From contig MU853203.1 in the NCBI GenBank assembly GCA_033085395.1, positions 1-64,000 of the forward strand: a stretch of 64,000 nucleotides of DNA. Direction: 5' to 3'. The DNA comes from Xanthoparmelia taractica (taxonomy: Eukaryota > Ascomycota > Lecanoromycetes > Lecanorales > Parmeliaceae). The notes below the pieces were generated by a model that was not told the origin of the DNA, did not search any database, and was given only the letters and a program-made list of their open reading frames with translations. Below, one piece after another: positions 12,311-22,695 of this stretch (the stretch's first letter is position 1; every line of letters starts with the position of its first letter). The position numbers were made by a program, and so were the translations under genes.

Positions 12311-15300
12311 TCTTCTTATCTTATTAAATAGATTTTTATAAACTTTAATCTAACGTTAAATAGCGTCTTAATTAATATTTATTTCTTCTTTAATATATTT
12401 ATTTCTTTATCGAAATTATAAAATATTAATAAATAAAATTCGATTATCTTCTAAATAGTATTTATTTAACAAGATATCTAATTTAATTAATAGATAATAG
12501 TATTATTAATTATAGTGTACTCGATTAATAAGAATATAGATATCTTTATTGCTTCTATTACGATAAGAATAGTAATAATTTTTTTTTTAAAAAAAAACGA
12601 TTATACGATTAATGTTATCTTAGATAAAGTAATAAGAAAATATTCTTTCTCTTTATATTCGAGAATCTTTTCTAACTTTATCTATTGAAGAATAATAACT
12701 ACGAATAATAACGTATTTCGAACTTGCATTATAAATATCTCGATGTTAATTATATAAATAATTTCTTCGTTCTCGAAGTCGTGATTTATAAATAAGATTG
12801 ATAATTTAAATAAATAATCGCGATTCTTAGATAAGATCTTCTCGAATTTAATAAATATATTAATAATCTTAAACGACTTTATAGTAATTCGTTTAGCGAT
12901 TTATATTATTCGTTTTTATCGCTTTTCTAAGAACTTAATTATTAAAGAGTATAATATATTCTTACTTAGTAGAAAACACTTCGCTAATAAATCTATTATT
13001 ACTTCTTTTAAATTAAGAATATTTATATTAATTAATATTTTATTATCTAATTTTTAAATTAAATAAATATCCCAATTAATCTTAATTATAATAAGCGTTT
13101 TTATCGCTTCTTCTTCTAGAAAGATATTAATCTTTATATATTCAAAGCTAATATATCTAATACTTTCAATTCCGCGTATGATAATAGATTTCTAAGTGCG
13201 AAGAATCTCTATAATTAAATATTCGAAGAGATGTTATACTTTATTTAAAATAGATATAATATAATAGATATTAATTTCTACGTCGATAAGATTCGATTTT
13301 TTCTTAATAATCGCACTTATTATAATATACTTTCAAGAACAAAATTTATATTCTTTCTCGATAATAGCGAATAATTATATAACTATAATTAAACGCTTTT
13401 ATAGATTATTAGCGCTACGCGATATTATTTAAAACGTCGCTAACTTTTTCTATTTATTACGATAAGTATATACGTATTAATAAAGCTTATTATTAAAGTA
13501 GTAAACGACTTCGTAATAATAATAGATAAACTTCTTTTATATAATAAAGAAATCGTTAATATAATCTTTTTAAGATTTTTCGTTTAGCGACTTATAGCTT
13601 TTTAGCTAATAGAACGACTTTTTCTCGTCTTTAAAAAGATTATTTAGAGTCTAATTATCGATCTCGAAAGTATCTATTTTTTTTATTTTTTATTCTCGTC
13701 TTTACAATAGATAGATTAAGAATATATTAAGTACTTATTTTAATTATTATAGATAGAGCGATACGACTATCGATAGAATTAAGATTATTACTATATTTAA
13801 TACGAATCTAACGCGTTTCTAAACTCTATCGCTAGCTATAAATAGAACTATTAAGACGACGAAGATAATAATTCGTTTTAAGGCTAATAAGTAGAATAAG
13901 TATTTCGCGACGAATATGAACTTTAAAAGATACGAAATAAGAATTAATATAGTCGCGTATAGTAGAATTGTTAATATTAATAGTTATTATAATATAATTA
14001 TTAATTAAAGTTTAATACTTATTATTATAACTATTAAGAGCGAGATTAATACTAATTATAATTATTATTAAGCTTATTATTATAGAATCGAGATTACTAT
14101 CGCTAATTACGATAGATCTTTTATTAAATCTTCTTTTTTTCTTCAATCTCTTTCAAGAATTTATTTAGCGTAATTTACTTCGTAGATTAATTAATATCTC
14201 GCTTTAATAATAAATCTAGATTATATTAAACTTATATTAATTACTAGAAGACGAAGTTAAGATTAATTTTCTTTATATAATTAATTATAATTTAAATATA
14301 GCTAAATAATTCTCTTTTAGAGCGAATATTAATAATATTAAAGCGTTCGTTAATTAGCGAGATAAGAGCGATAGAATAATTCGATTTAAAGCGTTTCTAT
14401 TAAGACTTATTACTTATCTATTTATTATAGCGTTAATTACTTAAGCTTATTAAGCTCTCTCGTATATTAAATAAGAATAATATCGCGAAGATAAATATTT
14501 AAGTTAATACGTATTAACTTCTATTCTTTTATCAATATTATATTCTTTATTTATTCTATAAAAAGATATATATTACGATAATATATATTCTTATCTTTTC
14601 TAATTATAGAATTAATATCTATTAATAAAACTAGATACGAATTAAAGAAGTTAACTTCTTTTAATCGTTATTGCGATATAGCGTTATCGTCGCTATTAAA
14701 CGAATCTTAAGAATCTTATAAATCTATTTAGTCGACTAATTTAGTAGAGTCGACAATAAGAATATTAAATATTTAACGTAGTTTCACTTGCTAGATCTCT
14801 ATGAAGTCGATATTAATTATATTAATTTACTTTAATAAGTCTATAAAATTATAATAGATAGTTTTCTTTATTAAATTATTAAATATTATAAATAATAAAT
14901 TAGAAAATAAAGAATATTATAAGAAGTTAAATAATATAGTAATAAATAAAAGCTACGGCGAATTTATAGTAGAAGAAATATTCGAAGAAGTTGAGATTAA
15001 TAATAAAATTAATATATAATTAATAAGTAACTTCTTTAAATCGTAATATTAATCGTCTAAAGCTTAGCTTATTAATTATCTATAATAAAAAGTATTTTAA
15101 TTTATCGAGAGAATTTTATCTATCTTAATAATTCTTTAGAATATTAATATTAATACTTAATTAACGATTTTAATATTTCTTTATCTATCTAAAGTATTAT
15201 TAAATTAAGTATTTAATAATCTCTCTTATTTATTATTCGAGAATATTAAGATACTTATAATTTATTTAATTAAACTTCTTAAATTATAAAGTAAGTATTA

Positions 15301-15549
15301 CTATAATTAATTTAAAGAAAATAATAATATTTTTAACTTATAGAGCGTATCTAATAATATCTATTAGAATAATTATAAGAGTTTTTCTAACTCTTCGAGA
15401 ATACGTAATACGAATTTTTAAGAAAAGATAAAATATATATCGCTAAAAGAATAATAGATAGCGAGTAATTATTAAGTATAGAACTAATATCTAGCAAGTA
15501 GTTCGTGATACTCGCTATAGTAGAACGAAATTAGTACGTTAATATTATA

Positions 15550-15717
15550 TGTTAAGTATTTAAAAGTTAAGTGAAAAGATAATTAATTTCTTCTAATGAA
15601 AACTACTATCTAAATACTACTTGCTTTGGCCGAGACAGGTACTAGCACGACCTCAGCAGGTGATAGCGAGACAGGTACTAGTTAGGTACTAGCATTAGGT
15701 AGATACTATTCGTAACA
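15550..15717 (-). repeat. candidate 5' LTR of D
   Basis: A 168-bp segment bounded by TGTTAAG and CGTAACA, i.e. TGTTA...TAACA, lies at the 5' end of D. It includes a short internal duplication of GAGACAGGTACTAG. It is clearly more GC-rich than the interior. No second LTR lies in the window, so the call rests on the termini and position. Confidence 0.55.
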
Positions 15718-16480
15718 TCGCTGTTGCTCTCACTAAGCTGAGAATATCTTTAGACTAGATATAGAAGTTCGCCCGCATATATATCGACCAGAGCGGAATT
15801 ACTATAGGGAATATAGCGAAATCGATGATCTACGATAAGGGTTTAGAAAGACCTCGCTATTGTTAATTTAAGAGTTTTATTTATAAGATTATCTATAAAT
15901 TCTTTCATCTCTAAGATATCTCTAGTCTAACTATATTATAATTATTATTTACAAGCTCTTTTAGAATCTTTTAGGTTTCTTATTAACGAATAGATCTCGT
16001 TATTTAATGTAATATAGTTACTTACTAAGCGATAATACGCTTTCTTATCTTATTCTTTTAATTCGCCGTATCGATCTTTAATTTATAGAATTTATTCTTA
16101 ATCTTATTAAGAACTTCACGAATATTTAATATATACTTTAATAGAATAAATAAGTATCTTAAGTAATTAGTAATTTATTAGATTTATTATACACTTATAA
16201 ATTATTAATTAAAGATTAGTACGCGTTAAACTACTTAGACGTCTATTAAATAATTATTTTTATTAAAAAAATAGTCTCCACGAATTACTAAGATATTTAT
16301 AAATAGCTTTAATATTATTAACGCGATCTCCGGGAATATTAAGGGAACTACTTTATTACGTTTGATTTCTTTTTGAGACTCTTTCTGCTTATTAAGACTA
16401 ATAGAGATCTTTCGCTTTACGACGAGATAATAAGAGATAGAGAGAGTCTTCAAGGGAGATAACGATAATCTAGACACGTT
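15718..16480. other. AT-rich decayed sequence, unassigned
   Basis: This has RIP-like composition with no domain I can recognise on either strand. An 80-codon open frame on the minus strand (16235-16477) has no recognisable motif and sits at the composition boundary, so I regard it as a chance survivor. From about 16300 rightwards the sequence becomes gradually more balanced. Confidence 0.6.
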
Positions 16481-17178
16481 AGAATAGGTGTCTCGGCTTT
16501 ATTCGTAGTCACTAAAATCACTATTATTCTCTTTCTTCTAATTGAGGGCTAAAAACTCGTTCGAGAATATCATATCCGGGGTGCGATCGCGATTAACGCT
16601 CTCGGGATTGCTACCGTATCAATTAGCCTCTTTCTAAGTGTCCTCGAAGGTCTTATATTAAGAAGACTAGCGAACAACGCGATCCTATAATAGCATAGCG
16701 GCGAGGTGAAAGATATACGCGAAAATAACGTGTTTGAGAGACAATAAGGGCGATAGCGAGGTATAGAAAAGAAGGATGCAGCAGGTAAGGGGCTGCCTCA
16801 AATTACTATGGGTGGGCCTTACTAATCAGGGGCCTGGATCGGCCTAATAACTCTCCGGTAATATTACAGTGGGGGACTGGGGGTGGGCTGAGGTTTAGAA
16901 GCTCCCTATATAGTCAGATTTTTCAGTAGCTGCAAACCATCCGTCACCCACCTTTGCAACAACAATACCCTTTAGTCAAGGATTTCGGTAGCAACATACG
17001 CGGAGAACAAGAGCCAAGCCCGTGACAGATGTATCGAAGGACTAGGAGAATAGATAGCTACGTAGCCGTACTGTGCAGACCTCTATAGTATGGCCTCGTC
17101 TAACAAGTTCTCGATCTAAGGAGCACCTGGACATAGGGAGTCAAAACCGTCGAGATTTTGACTCTCTATAAACGGGGT
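16481..17178. other. non-coding transition zone 3' of the cryptochrome gene
   Basis: The composition is mixed and no gene was seen. The stretch from 16865 to 17186 is bounded on both sides by TACAGT read inward. The right end (complement of 17160-17184) reads CAGTAAACCCCGTTTATAG, in the style of pogo-family termini. Next to it is a 9-bp perfect stem (GAGTCAAAA/TTTTGACTC, 17140-17164). A short DNA-transposon relic is possible but the two ends are not repeats of each other. Confidence 0.4.
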
Positions 17179-19005
17179 TTACTGTATCTGATTAGCTATA
17201 AAATCGTTCTTTTTCTCCACTCTTCCTTTTCTGTACTGGCCCCTTGACTTCTCGCCTCTCCCTCTCCCATGATACCCTGCGCCTCCTCCAGCACTACCTC
17301 GACTGCCACCAGCGGTTCCTTCCTTGCCTGCCGCTCTCCCGCCTCCTTTGCCAGCATTCCTGCCAAAATGATATCCGATCCTTATCAAGGGCCGCTCGAC
17401 AAATTCCTGGCCTGCTAGCTTCAACTCCGATTTTAGGCTGGGAGACATTTTCCAAGGTTGATAGAGGATTTCCAGATCATCCAAATAGCGTAGTTCCGTT
17501 ATCCAGTTCTTGACATACGCACCACCTCCGTAATCGTGTGCTTGCTTGACAGGATTAAAAACCCTCGCCTCCCGCGGGTCATTCCCGACGCCGGCAGTAT
17601 ACTGCCAGTTTCCCCAATTCGAACTCAAATCGTAATCTACCAGACAGCTCTCATACCACTCGGCGCCGATCCTCCAATCAATACACAGATGTTTCGCTAG
17701 AAAAGACGCAACATTTTGTCGCAATCGATTGCTAGTATAACCTGTAAGAAACAGCTCGCGCATACTGGCGTCAATGAATCCTGTGCCCGTCGTGCCTTCA
17801 AGGAAGCGAGTCACTCTCCGTTGAGGCTCTTTGTTCTTTTGCAAATAATCCCAGGATCTGGACATATCGTTTTTGAAACCAGAGATCTGAAAGAGTTTAG
17901 GCCCAAATTTACGGGTGGCTAACCGGAAGTAATCCCTCCATAAAAGCTCAAACCGTACACTTGCAGTACCCTTGTTCTCGCCTTTTCCATAACCGTGTAC
18001 CCCTTTGCCAAGGTCTGTCTTGCCGTTTTCAAAATTCAAGAGGTATTCGTTGATCTGACGCGCCGAGATGCAGCCCAGGGCGAGGAAGGCGGAGAGTTTC
18101 GTACTAAAGTCAGGCCCAAGAGTACCGTTGCGGGTGTCTTTATACGTGGTCATATTGCCGCTGGTGGTGAGATAGCGGATGCGCTCTTGTCCAGCGGTCT
18201 CCCCACCGCGGAAAGGGTGCGCGGAGGTCGCTTTTGTGGGCCATATCGGTGGATGGGATAGACCTAGATTTGGATCCAAAGGTTTGTGCAGTTTTGCGAT
18301 GGTGTCCTCGACTGTCACTGGTATTATGAAAGGGTGGGGTTGAGCGGGTATGGACGGCGGCAGAGGTGGCAATTTCGAGGGGGTAGGAAGCACCTGCCGG
18401 GGGGCATCTTTGAGAGGTTCGACTAATTTGCGGTAAGACGTGAAGACGTCAGGTAAGTCTCTCGGATTGCGAAATGGAATGTCTCGATCATCGACATAGT
18501 ATTTTTCATCCGTCCACAGCTTGTACTCGGTCCCGGCTTTCTCAGCGGCCTCCTTTACATCTCTCTCTTCCCTCTTCTCTTCCACTCCTTCTTCACCTGT
18601 CATCCAAACTGCAACGACTTGCGCGCCCTCTCTCTTGAACGCACCGAGTAATTCGTGGATCACCTGTCCTGCCAGCCCGACTCGAATCTCCAGGCCACTG
18701 CCAATACTGAGCAACAGTCTTTTTAAATCCCAAACACTCTCCGCCAGGAACTTTGCCCTGTGATGGCCGCATCTCCAGAATCCGGCGACACTTGATCGAG
18801 CCTCCGGAAACGGCGAGCGTTCGAGATCGGAAGAAAGGAAGCCCGAAACTTCTATCTGCTGCGCCGCGAATACGTAAACCGGGAGGAAATGGGTGTAGGG
18901 ATGCTGTGACTGCTGAAAGGTTTTGGAGACATGGTTAAAAACAGGATTATCAGCGAGGCGGAGATCTCGCCTCAAGAGGTATATGAGGACACGAGGAGAA
19001 GACAT
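17179..19005 (-). CDS. cry-DASH: DASH-type cryptochrome / photolyase-family flavoprotein
   Basis: A single open frame of 608 residues. Residues 1-190 form the N-terminal photolyase alpha/beta domain (start LIYLLRRDLRLADNP, in which DLRLxDN is diagnostic). A Pro-rich linker covers about 200-260, and the FAD-binding helical domain about 275-505. Family landmarks are TTSGNMTTYKDTRNGTLGPD (281-300), FSTKLSAFLALGCISARQ, ELLWRDYFR (353-361), GFIDASMREL (409-418), SNRLRQNVASFLAKHL (425-440), and DYDLSSNWGNWQY (457-469) followed by GNDPREAR. These match the DASH subclass, which binds FAD and an antenna cofactor and repairs cyclobutane dimers in single-stranded DNA or acts in blue-light responses. Residues 543-592 are a Gly/Arg-rich tail, common in DASH proteins. 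The start is the first Met, placed at the family N-terminus. The last residues and TAA stop fall in a transposon-like terminus, so the C-terminal end may be altered. No intron is needed. Codon composition is ordinary, with no RIP damage. Confidence 0.95.
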   Translation of the reverse strand: MSSPRVLIYLLRRDLRLADNPVFNHVSKTFQQSQHPYTHFLPVYVFAAQQIEVSGFLSSDLERSPFPEARSSVAGFWRCGHHRAKFLAESVWDLKRLLLSIGSGLEIRVGLAGQVIHELLGAFKREGAQVVAVWMTGEEGVEEKREERDVKEAAEKAGTEYKLWTDEKYYVDDRDIPFRNPRDLPDVFTSYRKLVEPLKDAPRQVLPTPSKLPPLPPSIPAQPHPFIIPVTVEDTIAKLHKPLDPNLGLSHPPIWPTKATSAHPFRGGETAGQERIRYLTTSGNMTTYKDTRNGTLGPDFSTKLSAFLALGCISARQINEYLLNFENGKTDLGKGVHGYGKGENKGTASVRFELLWRDYFRLATRKFGPKLFQISGFKNDMSRSWDYLQKNKEPQRRVTRFLEGTTGTGFIDASMRELFLTGYTSNRLRQNVASFLAKHLCIDWRIGAEWYESCLVDYDLSSNWGNWQYTAGVGNDPREARVFNPVKQAHDYGGGAYVKNWITELRYLDDLEILYQPWKMSPSLKSELKLAGQEFVERPLIRIGYHFGRNAGKGGGRAAGKEGTAGGSRGSAGGGAGYHGRGRGEKSRGQYRKGRVEKKNDFIANQIQ

Positions 19006-19579
19006 ACAGGAAGGAGGTGACAGAAGGTGGACAAAGGGGACGTAAGGTCAACAACGTTCAATGCTATAAGTAAGTTGCAAAAGGGCGGACTGCAGTATGT
19101 AGTGTCGCGTTACATGGCGATTATATTAATGGCTATATGATTGTCAAACAAGATGAAAAGACCCGATGCTTTAAAAAACGCTAGGCTAGTCGAAGAACAG
19201 GTGATGTCATCAATTGCACGCGCATTTACGGATAAACGAATAGCCGCAAGCGATTAAAGTAGCTTTGCGGCGCCTAAGAAATCAGTAACCAGCATCGCCT
19301 CAGTGTGAGCAAGACCGGAGGGATAACGGTTTCTTCAGCTTGCACCCATTCCATCCTGGCAGATTTCCTGTGCCCAAAAGTCCTTGAGATTCACAGCTGA
19401 TGACCAATGGAATGTCTTTCCGCAAGACGGTAGCAATTCCCATTTTTGAATAATATGATGTTGGACATAGATCGATTGCTCCTGTAAGCGACAGGGGATA
19501 TTTTGCTTATACTGATCTTCCACCCTAAGTTCTGAGCCTTTTCTTGCCCGAAATGCTCGTCTGTCCGGAGACGGCCCTC
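19006..19579. other. intergenic region between NAC-beta and cryptochrome genes
   Basis: About 570 bp separate the stop of the NAC beta gene from the start of the cryptochrome gene, both on the minus strand. It must hold the 3' UTR of the first and the promoter and 5' UTR of the second. An 82-codon open frame at 19335-19583 overlaps the upstream stop codon and has no recognisable motif. I treat it as 3' UTR. No light-responsive element could be assigned with confidence. Confidence 0.7.
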
Positions 19580-20368
19580 TCATTCAACCTTGCTCTCGAA
19601 GTTCTCCCCTTCTACCAAATCTGGTATATCGTCGTCGTCGTCATCCTCCGCCTTTCCCCCTTCCCCTCCATCCTTCTTCTGTAAGCTCTGGTAGCTCTCG
19701 GCTAATTTTCGCAAAGATGCAAGGCTGTCTGGGCCAAGTTGATTCAGGATACCCGGGACAAGCTCGGTGAGTTCCTTGTCCTCGCCGGTACCGTAAATGG
19801 CGAAAGTGTTCGAAGGAACGGAAGCGTGGACTGCTCGAAGCAACATTAGCCGGGATATGTACTTTGGGGTAGCTTTGACGGGGGAATCCAGGATGAAAGA
19901 AAAGGTAATGGTAGGGAGGGGAAACCGAGCTAGGATGTGGGACATGAGATGTACCTTTGGGAGCAGCAAAGTGGATTACATTGCCATCTTCTTTGAACAT
20001 GTTGACCTCTTCAATCGCTTGAATGGGCTGGACGTTGAGCTTTTTCAGCGATGTTTGTAGCTTCTTGTCGTCTGTGCCGGATGACTTGTGGACTTTCCTC
20101 ACTTTTCTACGGGGCGTGCCTTTGCCTCTGTAGGCGGAGATGTAAGATCAGCTATATCCCGAGGAAAGAGCCCAGCTCAAAGTCGGAGGAACTGCCCTTC
20201 TTTGGAGGAGATGATGCTTACCCTAAAGCCCATGCTTGTCAGCGGTAGTTCAAATTCAATGTAGACTTGGGGACCGTAAACGCTGACGGCGTAGGACGAG
20301 ACTCTGAAGAATTAACTCTCACCAATTCGCACAGATTGCTGCATCTTTGCCAGCTTTGCTTGATCCAT
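19580..20368 (-). CDS. EGD1: nascent polypeptide-associated complex subunit beta
   Basis: This is a spliced gene for a 156-residue protein. NAC beta pairs with NAC alpha at the ribosome exit tunnel and shields emerging chains in the cytosol. Proposed coding pieces on the minus strand: 20368-20323, single base 20222, 20127-19955, 19830-19580 (471 nt including stop). Introns: 20322-20223 (GTGAGA...TAG), 20221-20128 (GTAAGC...CAG), 19954-19831 (GTACAT...CAG). Branch-point-like GCTGAC, GCTGAT and GCTAAT precede the acceptors. Protein landmarks: MDQAKLAKM start, RIGGKGTPRRKVRKVHK (14-30) with the ribosome-binding RRK, NAC domain about 35-100 (NVQPIQAIEEVNMF, VIHFAAPKV, FAIYG, ELVPGILNQLGPDSL), an acidic run 135-141, and the conserved C-terminal IPDLVEGENFE. 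Length is usual for the family. The alternative first splice, without the 1-nt exon and with a GAG acceptor, gives 155 residues lacking one Gly. Confidence 0.93.
20222..20222 (-). other. EGD1: proposed 1-nt micro-exon of EGD1
   Basis: The first coding piece ends ATTG before GTGAGA, and the next long piece begins AGGCAAAGGC after CCTACAG. Joining them directly is out of frame. Midway lies TTTAG-G-GTAAGC: an acceptor, one G, and a strong donor. Including that G gives ATT GGA GGC AAA GGC, restoring the family sequence IGGKG. The two flanking introns would be 100 and 94 nt, ordinary fungal sizes. Confidence 0.65.
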
Positions 20369-20830
20369 ACTCGTAGCTTTCGGGAATGTGTGGAACTCAA
20401 GAAGTAGGTCTCGGCGTGCAACTGGGTGGACAAGATTCAGATGACCGAGAGCTCGCTCAGATTATTGATGAAAGTCGTGATAGTCTAAGTAAATGATAGC
20501 GTGAATGGCGTAAGGGGATCGATATTTTGCGCTTGTAAGGTCAATGATTGGTCGAGGGTGCGAGGTATTGTAGCCAAAAGTGTGATGCCAAGACATACGA
20601 AATGTACCCCGAAAATCACCCCTCATCAAGTCTAGGGTGACCGCCGCTTTATTAACGCGCTATAGAGGTGATCATGAACCGGAGAAGGGAGGAAGCACGC
20701 TATCACCATATATGACTAAGCCAATGGCGGAGTCGTTAGCTCGAACAAAGCCACTGAGATAGCCATATATAGTCATCAATGATTCACGGCGCTGAATAGC
20801 TATGGTACGGCTAAGATGAGGCTTTCTAGC
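20369..20830 (-). promoter_or_regulatory. upstream region of EGD1
   Basis: Balanced-composition, non-coding sequence between the EGD1 start codon and the edge of the AT-rich block. It must contain the promoter and 5' UTR. I see no convincing TATA box or named site. It holds a CCATATAT...ATATATGG-style motif twice (about 20706 and 20762), of unknown meaning. Confidence 0.5.
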
Positions 20831-21018
20831 TAATCGAATATGTATAAAATCTAGGTCTAAAGATAGATAATCTAATAGAAGTAATCTTAATAATATTCGA
20901 ATATATAAGATTAAAGAATATCTATTTATATTTATACTATATTCTAGTTATTTAATTTTCTTTTAGTATAGACTTCTTCGATAACTCTAGTTCTAATTTA
21001 TTTAATATAGTCTATCGA
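20831..21018. other. AT-rich flank left of element C
   Basis: Decayed sequence that ends at the 5-bp target duplication ATCGA (21014-21018). It should be continuous with 29687 onward before insertion of C. No domain recognised. Confidence 0.6.
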
Positions 21019-21171
21019 TGTAATAGCAATAAAAGTATATAATTAGTTAAGTGTGTAAGTCTTAATTCTTCTAAGTTGGAAAAATCTATCTAAGTTAGCT
21101 AGTCTATTAAGCACTTGCCTTAGTCGATTTCTTAATTAATTAATTAACTTGATAAGTACGTTTTTATAATA
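21019..21171 (-). repeat. outer left LTR of C
   Basis: It aligns without gaps to 29529-29681. All differences seen by eye are transitions, with this copy carrying A or T at nearly all of them. It starts TGTAATAGC and ends decayed (TATAATA). Confidence 0.9.
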
Positions 21172-21744
21172 GTATCTATCGAAATAGAAGAAAAAGCGAG
21201 CGATCTCGCTTGCTATTATATACATGTTAAAGTATATAGAAAAACCTTATTAATCAAAATTTTTTAATAATAGTATATTAAAATTAACGGGAAGTTAGTG
21301 ATAGTAAGATCTTTTTAACGATTAAATTATATAGTTAGAATACTAGTTAGTATATAAACATCGAGTAGTAAATTAATAACAATAGTTACAATGCAATTAA
21401 TTCTTCATGTCATAAAATAATAATTATATATTATTATTTTTAATTATTAATTATATAAACGTTATCGAGTAGAGGGAAATATTTCTCGATTAATAATACT
21501 CGTTAAACGTTTAAATATAGCGATAAGGTAAGTAGATATAATGTAAGTGTTATTCAGGTGTAGTATTACTTTAATATTAAGTGTGTTTTCTTAAATATTT
21601 TCCGCTTAACTATAGATATTTAGTTCATAAAGATATTAATAAAATAGCGATATTATACTTTCTAAGATAATCTCTTTCTTTTGCGAGCGAGTTTGACTAA
21701 GAAGACGATATAAACATAGGTTTAATAGCTCGAATTCTAGCTAC

Positions 21745-21915
21745 TTTCTTCTTATATTATTTCTTCATTAACTTTGAAGTATTATTAAGATTCTTAATAT
21801 TATATTACTAATTATATTTAGAACTATATTTCTTTCATCTTATTAGGTATTCTATAGCTAAATTATATTCTTTCTTAATAATTCGTGTATTGAGAAATCG
21901 TTCGATTTCTAAATT
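21745..21915 (-). pseudogene. decayed chromodomain, left (deleted) unit of C
   Basis: Duplicate of the better preserved 23065-23240 segment. The minus-strand reading keeps the same order of motifs with more stops. Its presence in the deleted unit shows that the deletion removed the integrase core but not the 3' coding end. Confidence 0.6.
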
Positions 21916-22189
21916 AATAATATTATTATTATTAATAGAAATAGACGAAATATATTAAGATCGAGAGCGTTAAAAAGAATCGTTCTATAACGTATAATAA
22001 GACTTTAATTATATTATTATAAAGACGAAATAAACTCTTTATTCTATAGAAATAGCAAGTCTATAGATAAGTCTATCTATCTTATCTATTATCTAAAAAG
22101 AATCGATTTATTATTATAATAGCTTATTTATAATATTAAGAATAGAGGGAATCTTATAGTCTTTATATAGTCGAAGAAGTATCTATTCT

Positions 22190-22340
22190 TGTGAGGACGC
22201 TTTTCAATTGTACTATAAAGCTAAAAATATGACTCATGGGTTCGGGTGCCGCGCTTCATAGAAGGCGCACCCTATTTGCCCATATGAAGCCCATACGGCG
22301 CACCCCTAGCTAGGTACCCATATGGCTCCGTACAGCCTAA
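22190..22340. mobile_element. solo LTR of a different retrotransposon
   Basis: A 151-bp GC-rich segment bounded by TGTGAGG and CCTAACA, flanked by identical ATTCT (22185-22189 and 22341-22345). The paralogous stretch of C near 23510 reads straight through with a single (T)ATTTTCTCAC-type site and no insert, which confirms an insertion with 5-bp target duplication. It does not resemble any other LTR in the window. It is essentially unmutated, so it is probably younger than the surrounding decay or from a low-copy family. Confidence 0.85.
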
Positions 22341-22552
22341 CAATTCTCTCACCCTAAGAAATATTAATTAATACTTTCTATCGTAATGAAATTTGTTAAT
22401 TATTTAAGTAAAATCGATATTATTCTTAATTATAATTCGTGTAGAGAAAATAAACGTATTAATCTAAGTAGCTAGTTAATTTCAAGTAATATTCGAATTC
22501 TCTTAAAGTACTAAAATATTGCAAGTTCGAGATAACTCTAAGCTTATCTTTT

Positions 22553-22695
22553 TGTAATAGTAATGAGTATCTGGTTAGTTGGGTGTCTAATTCTTGATTA
22601 TTCTAAGTTGAAAAAATCTATCTAAGTTAGCCAGTCTACCAAGCACTTGCCTTAGCCGATTTCTTGATTGACTTGGCAAGTGCGTTTTCGTGATA
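22553..22695 (-). repeat. internal LTR of C
   Basis: 143 bp, closely related to 29529-29681, with an 8-10 bp deletion in the GATTGGTCAATTGAC tract. Its left neighbour is interior sequence ending CTTATCTTT, which in the full interior (about 25387-25395) continues uninterrupted. Confidence 0.88.

Larger units (their letters stand above)
11311..15717 (-). mobile_element. gypsy remnant D (5' part), flanked by element A
   Basis: Minus-strand RT and upstream gag-like sequence lead to a candidate 5' LTR at 15550-15717. The downstream part (RNase H, integrase, 3' LTR) is cut off at 11310 where element A begins, so A most likely inserted into D. No other part of D is seen in the window. D is heavily decayed throughout except for the LTR-like end. 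Confidence 0.75.

Noticed and set aside
17140..17164. Perfect 9-bp hairpin as a transcription terminator
   Set aside because: Fungal nuclear genes are not ended by such hairpins, and the position fits a transposon-end palindrome better.
17244..18938. Several plus-strand open frames of 61-89 codons
   Set aside because: They are antisense to the cryptochrome gene and have no motifs.
19335..19583. 82-codon open frame overlapping the EGD1 stop
   Set aside because: It has no family resemblance and sits in the 3' UTR. The shared ATGA is coincidental.
19641..20102. 153-codon minus-strand frame across the EGD1 intron
   Set aside because: Its first half is true EGD1 exon, but after the donor at 19954 it reads intron and then an out-of-frame exon. 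Splicing explains the sequence better.
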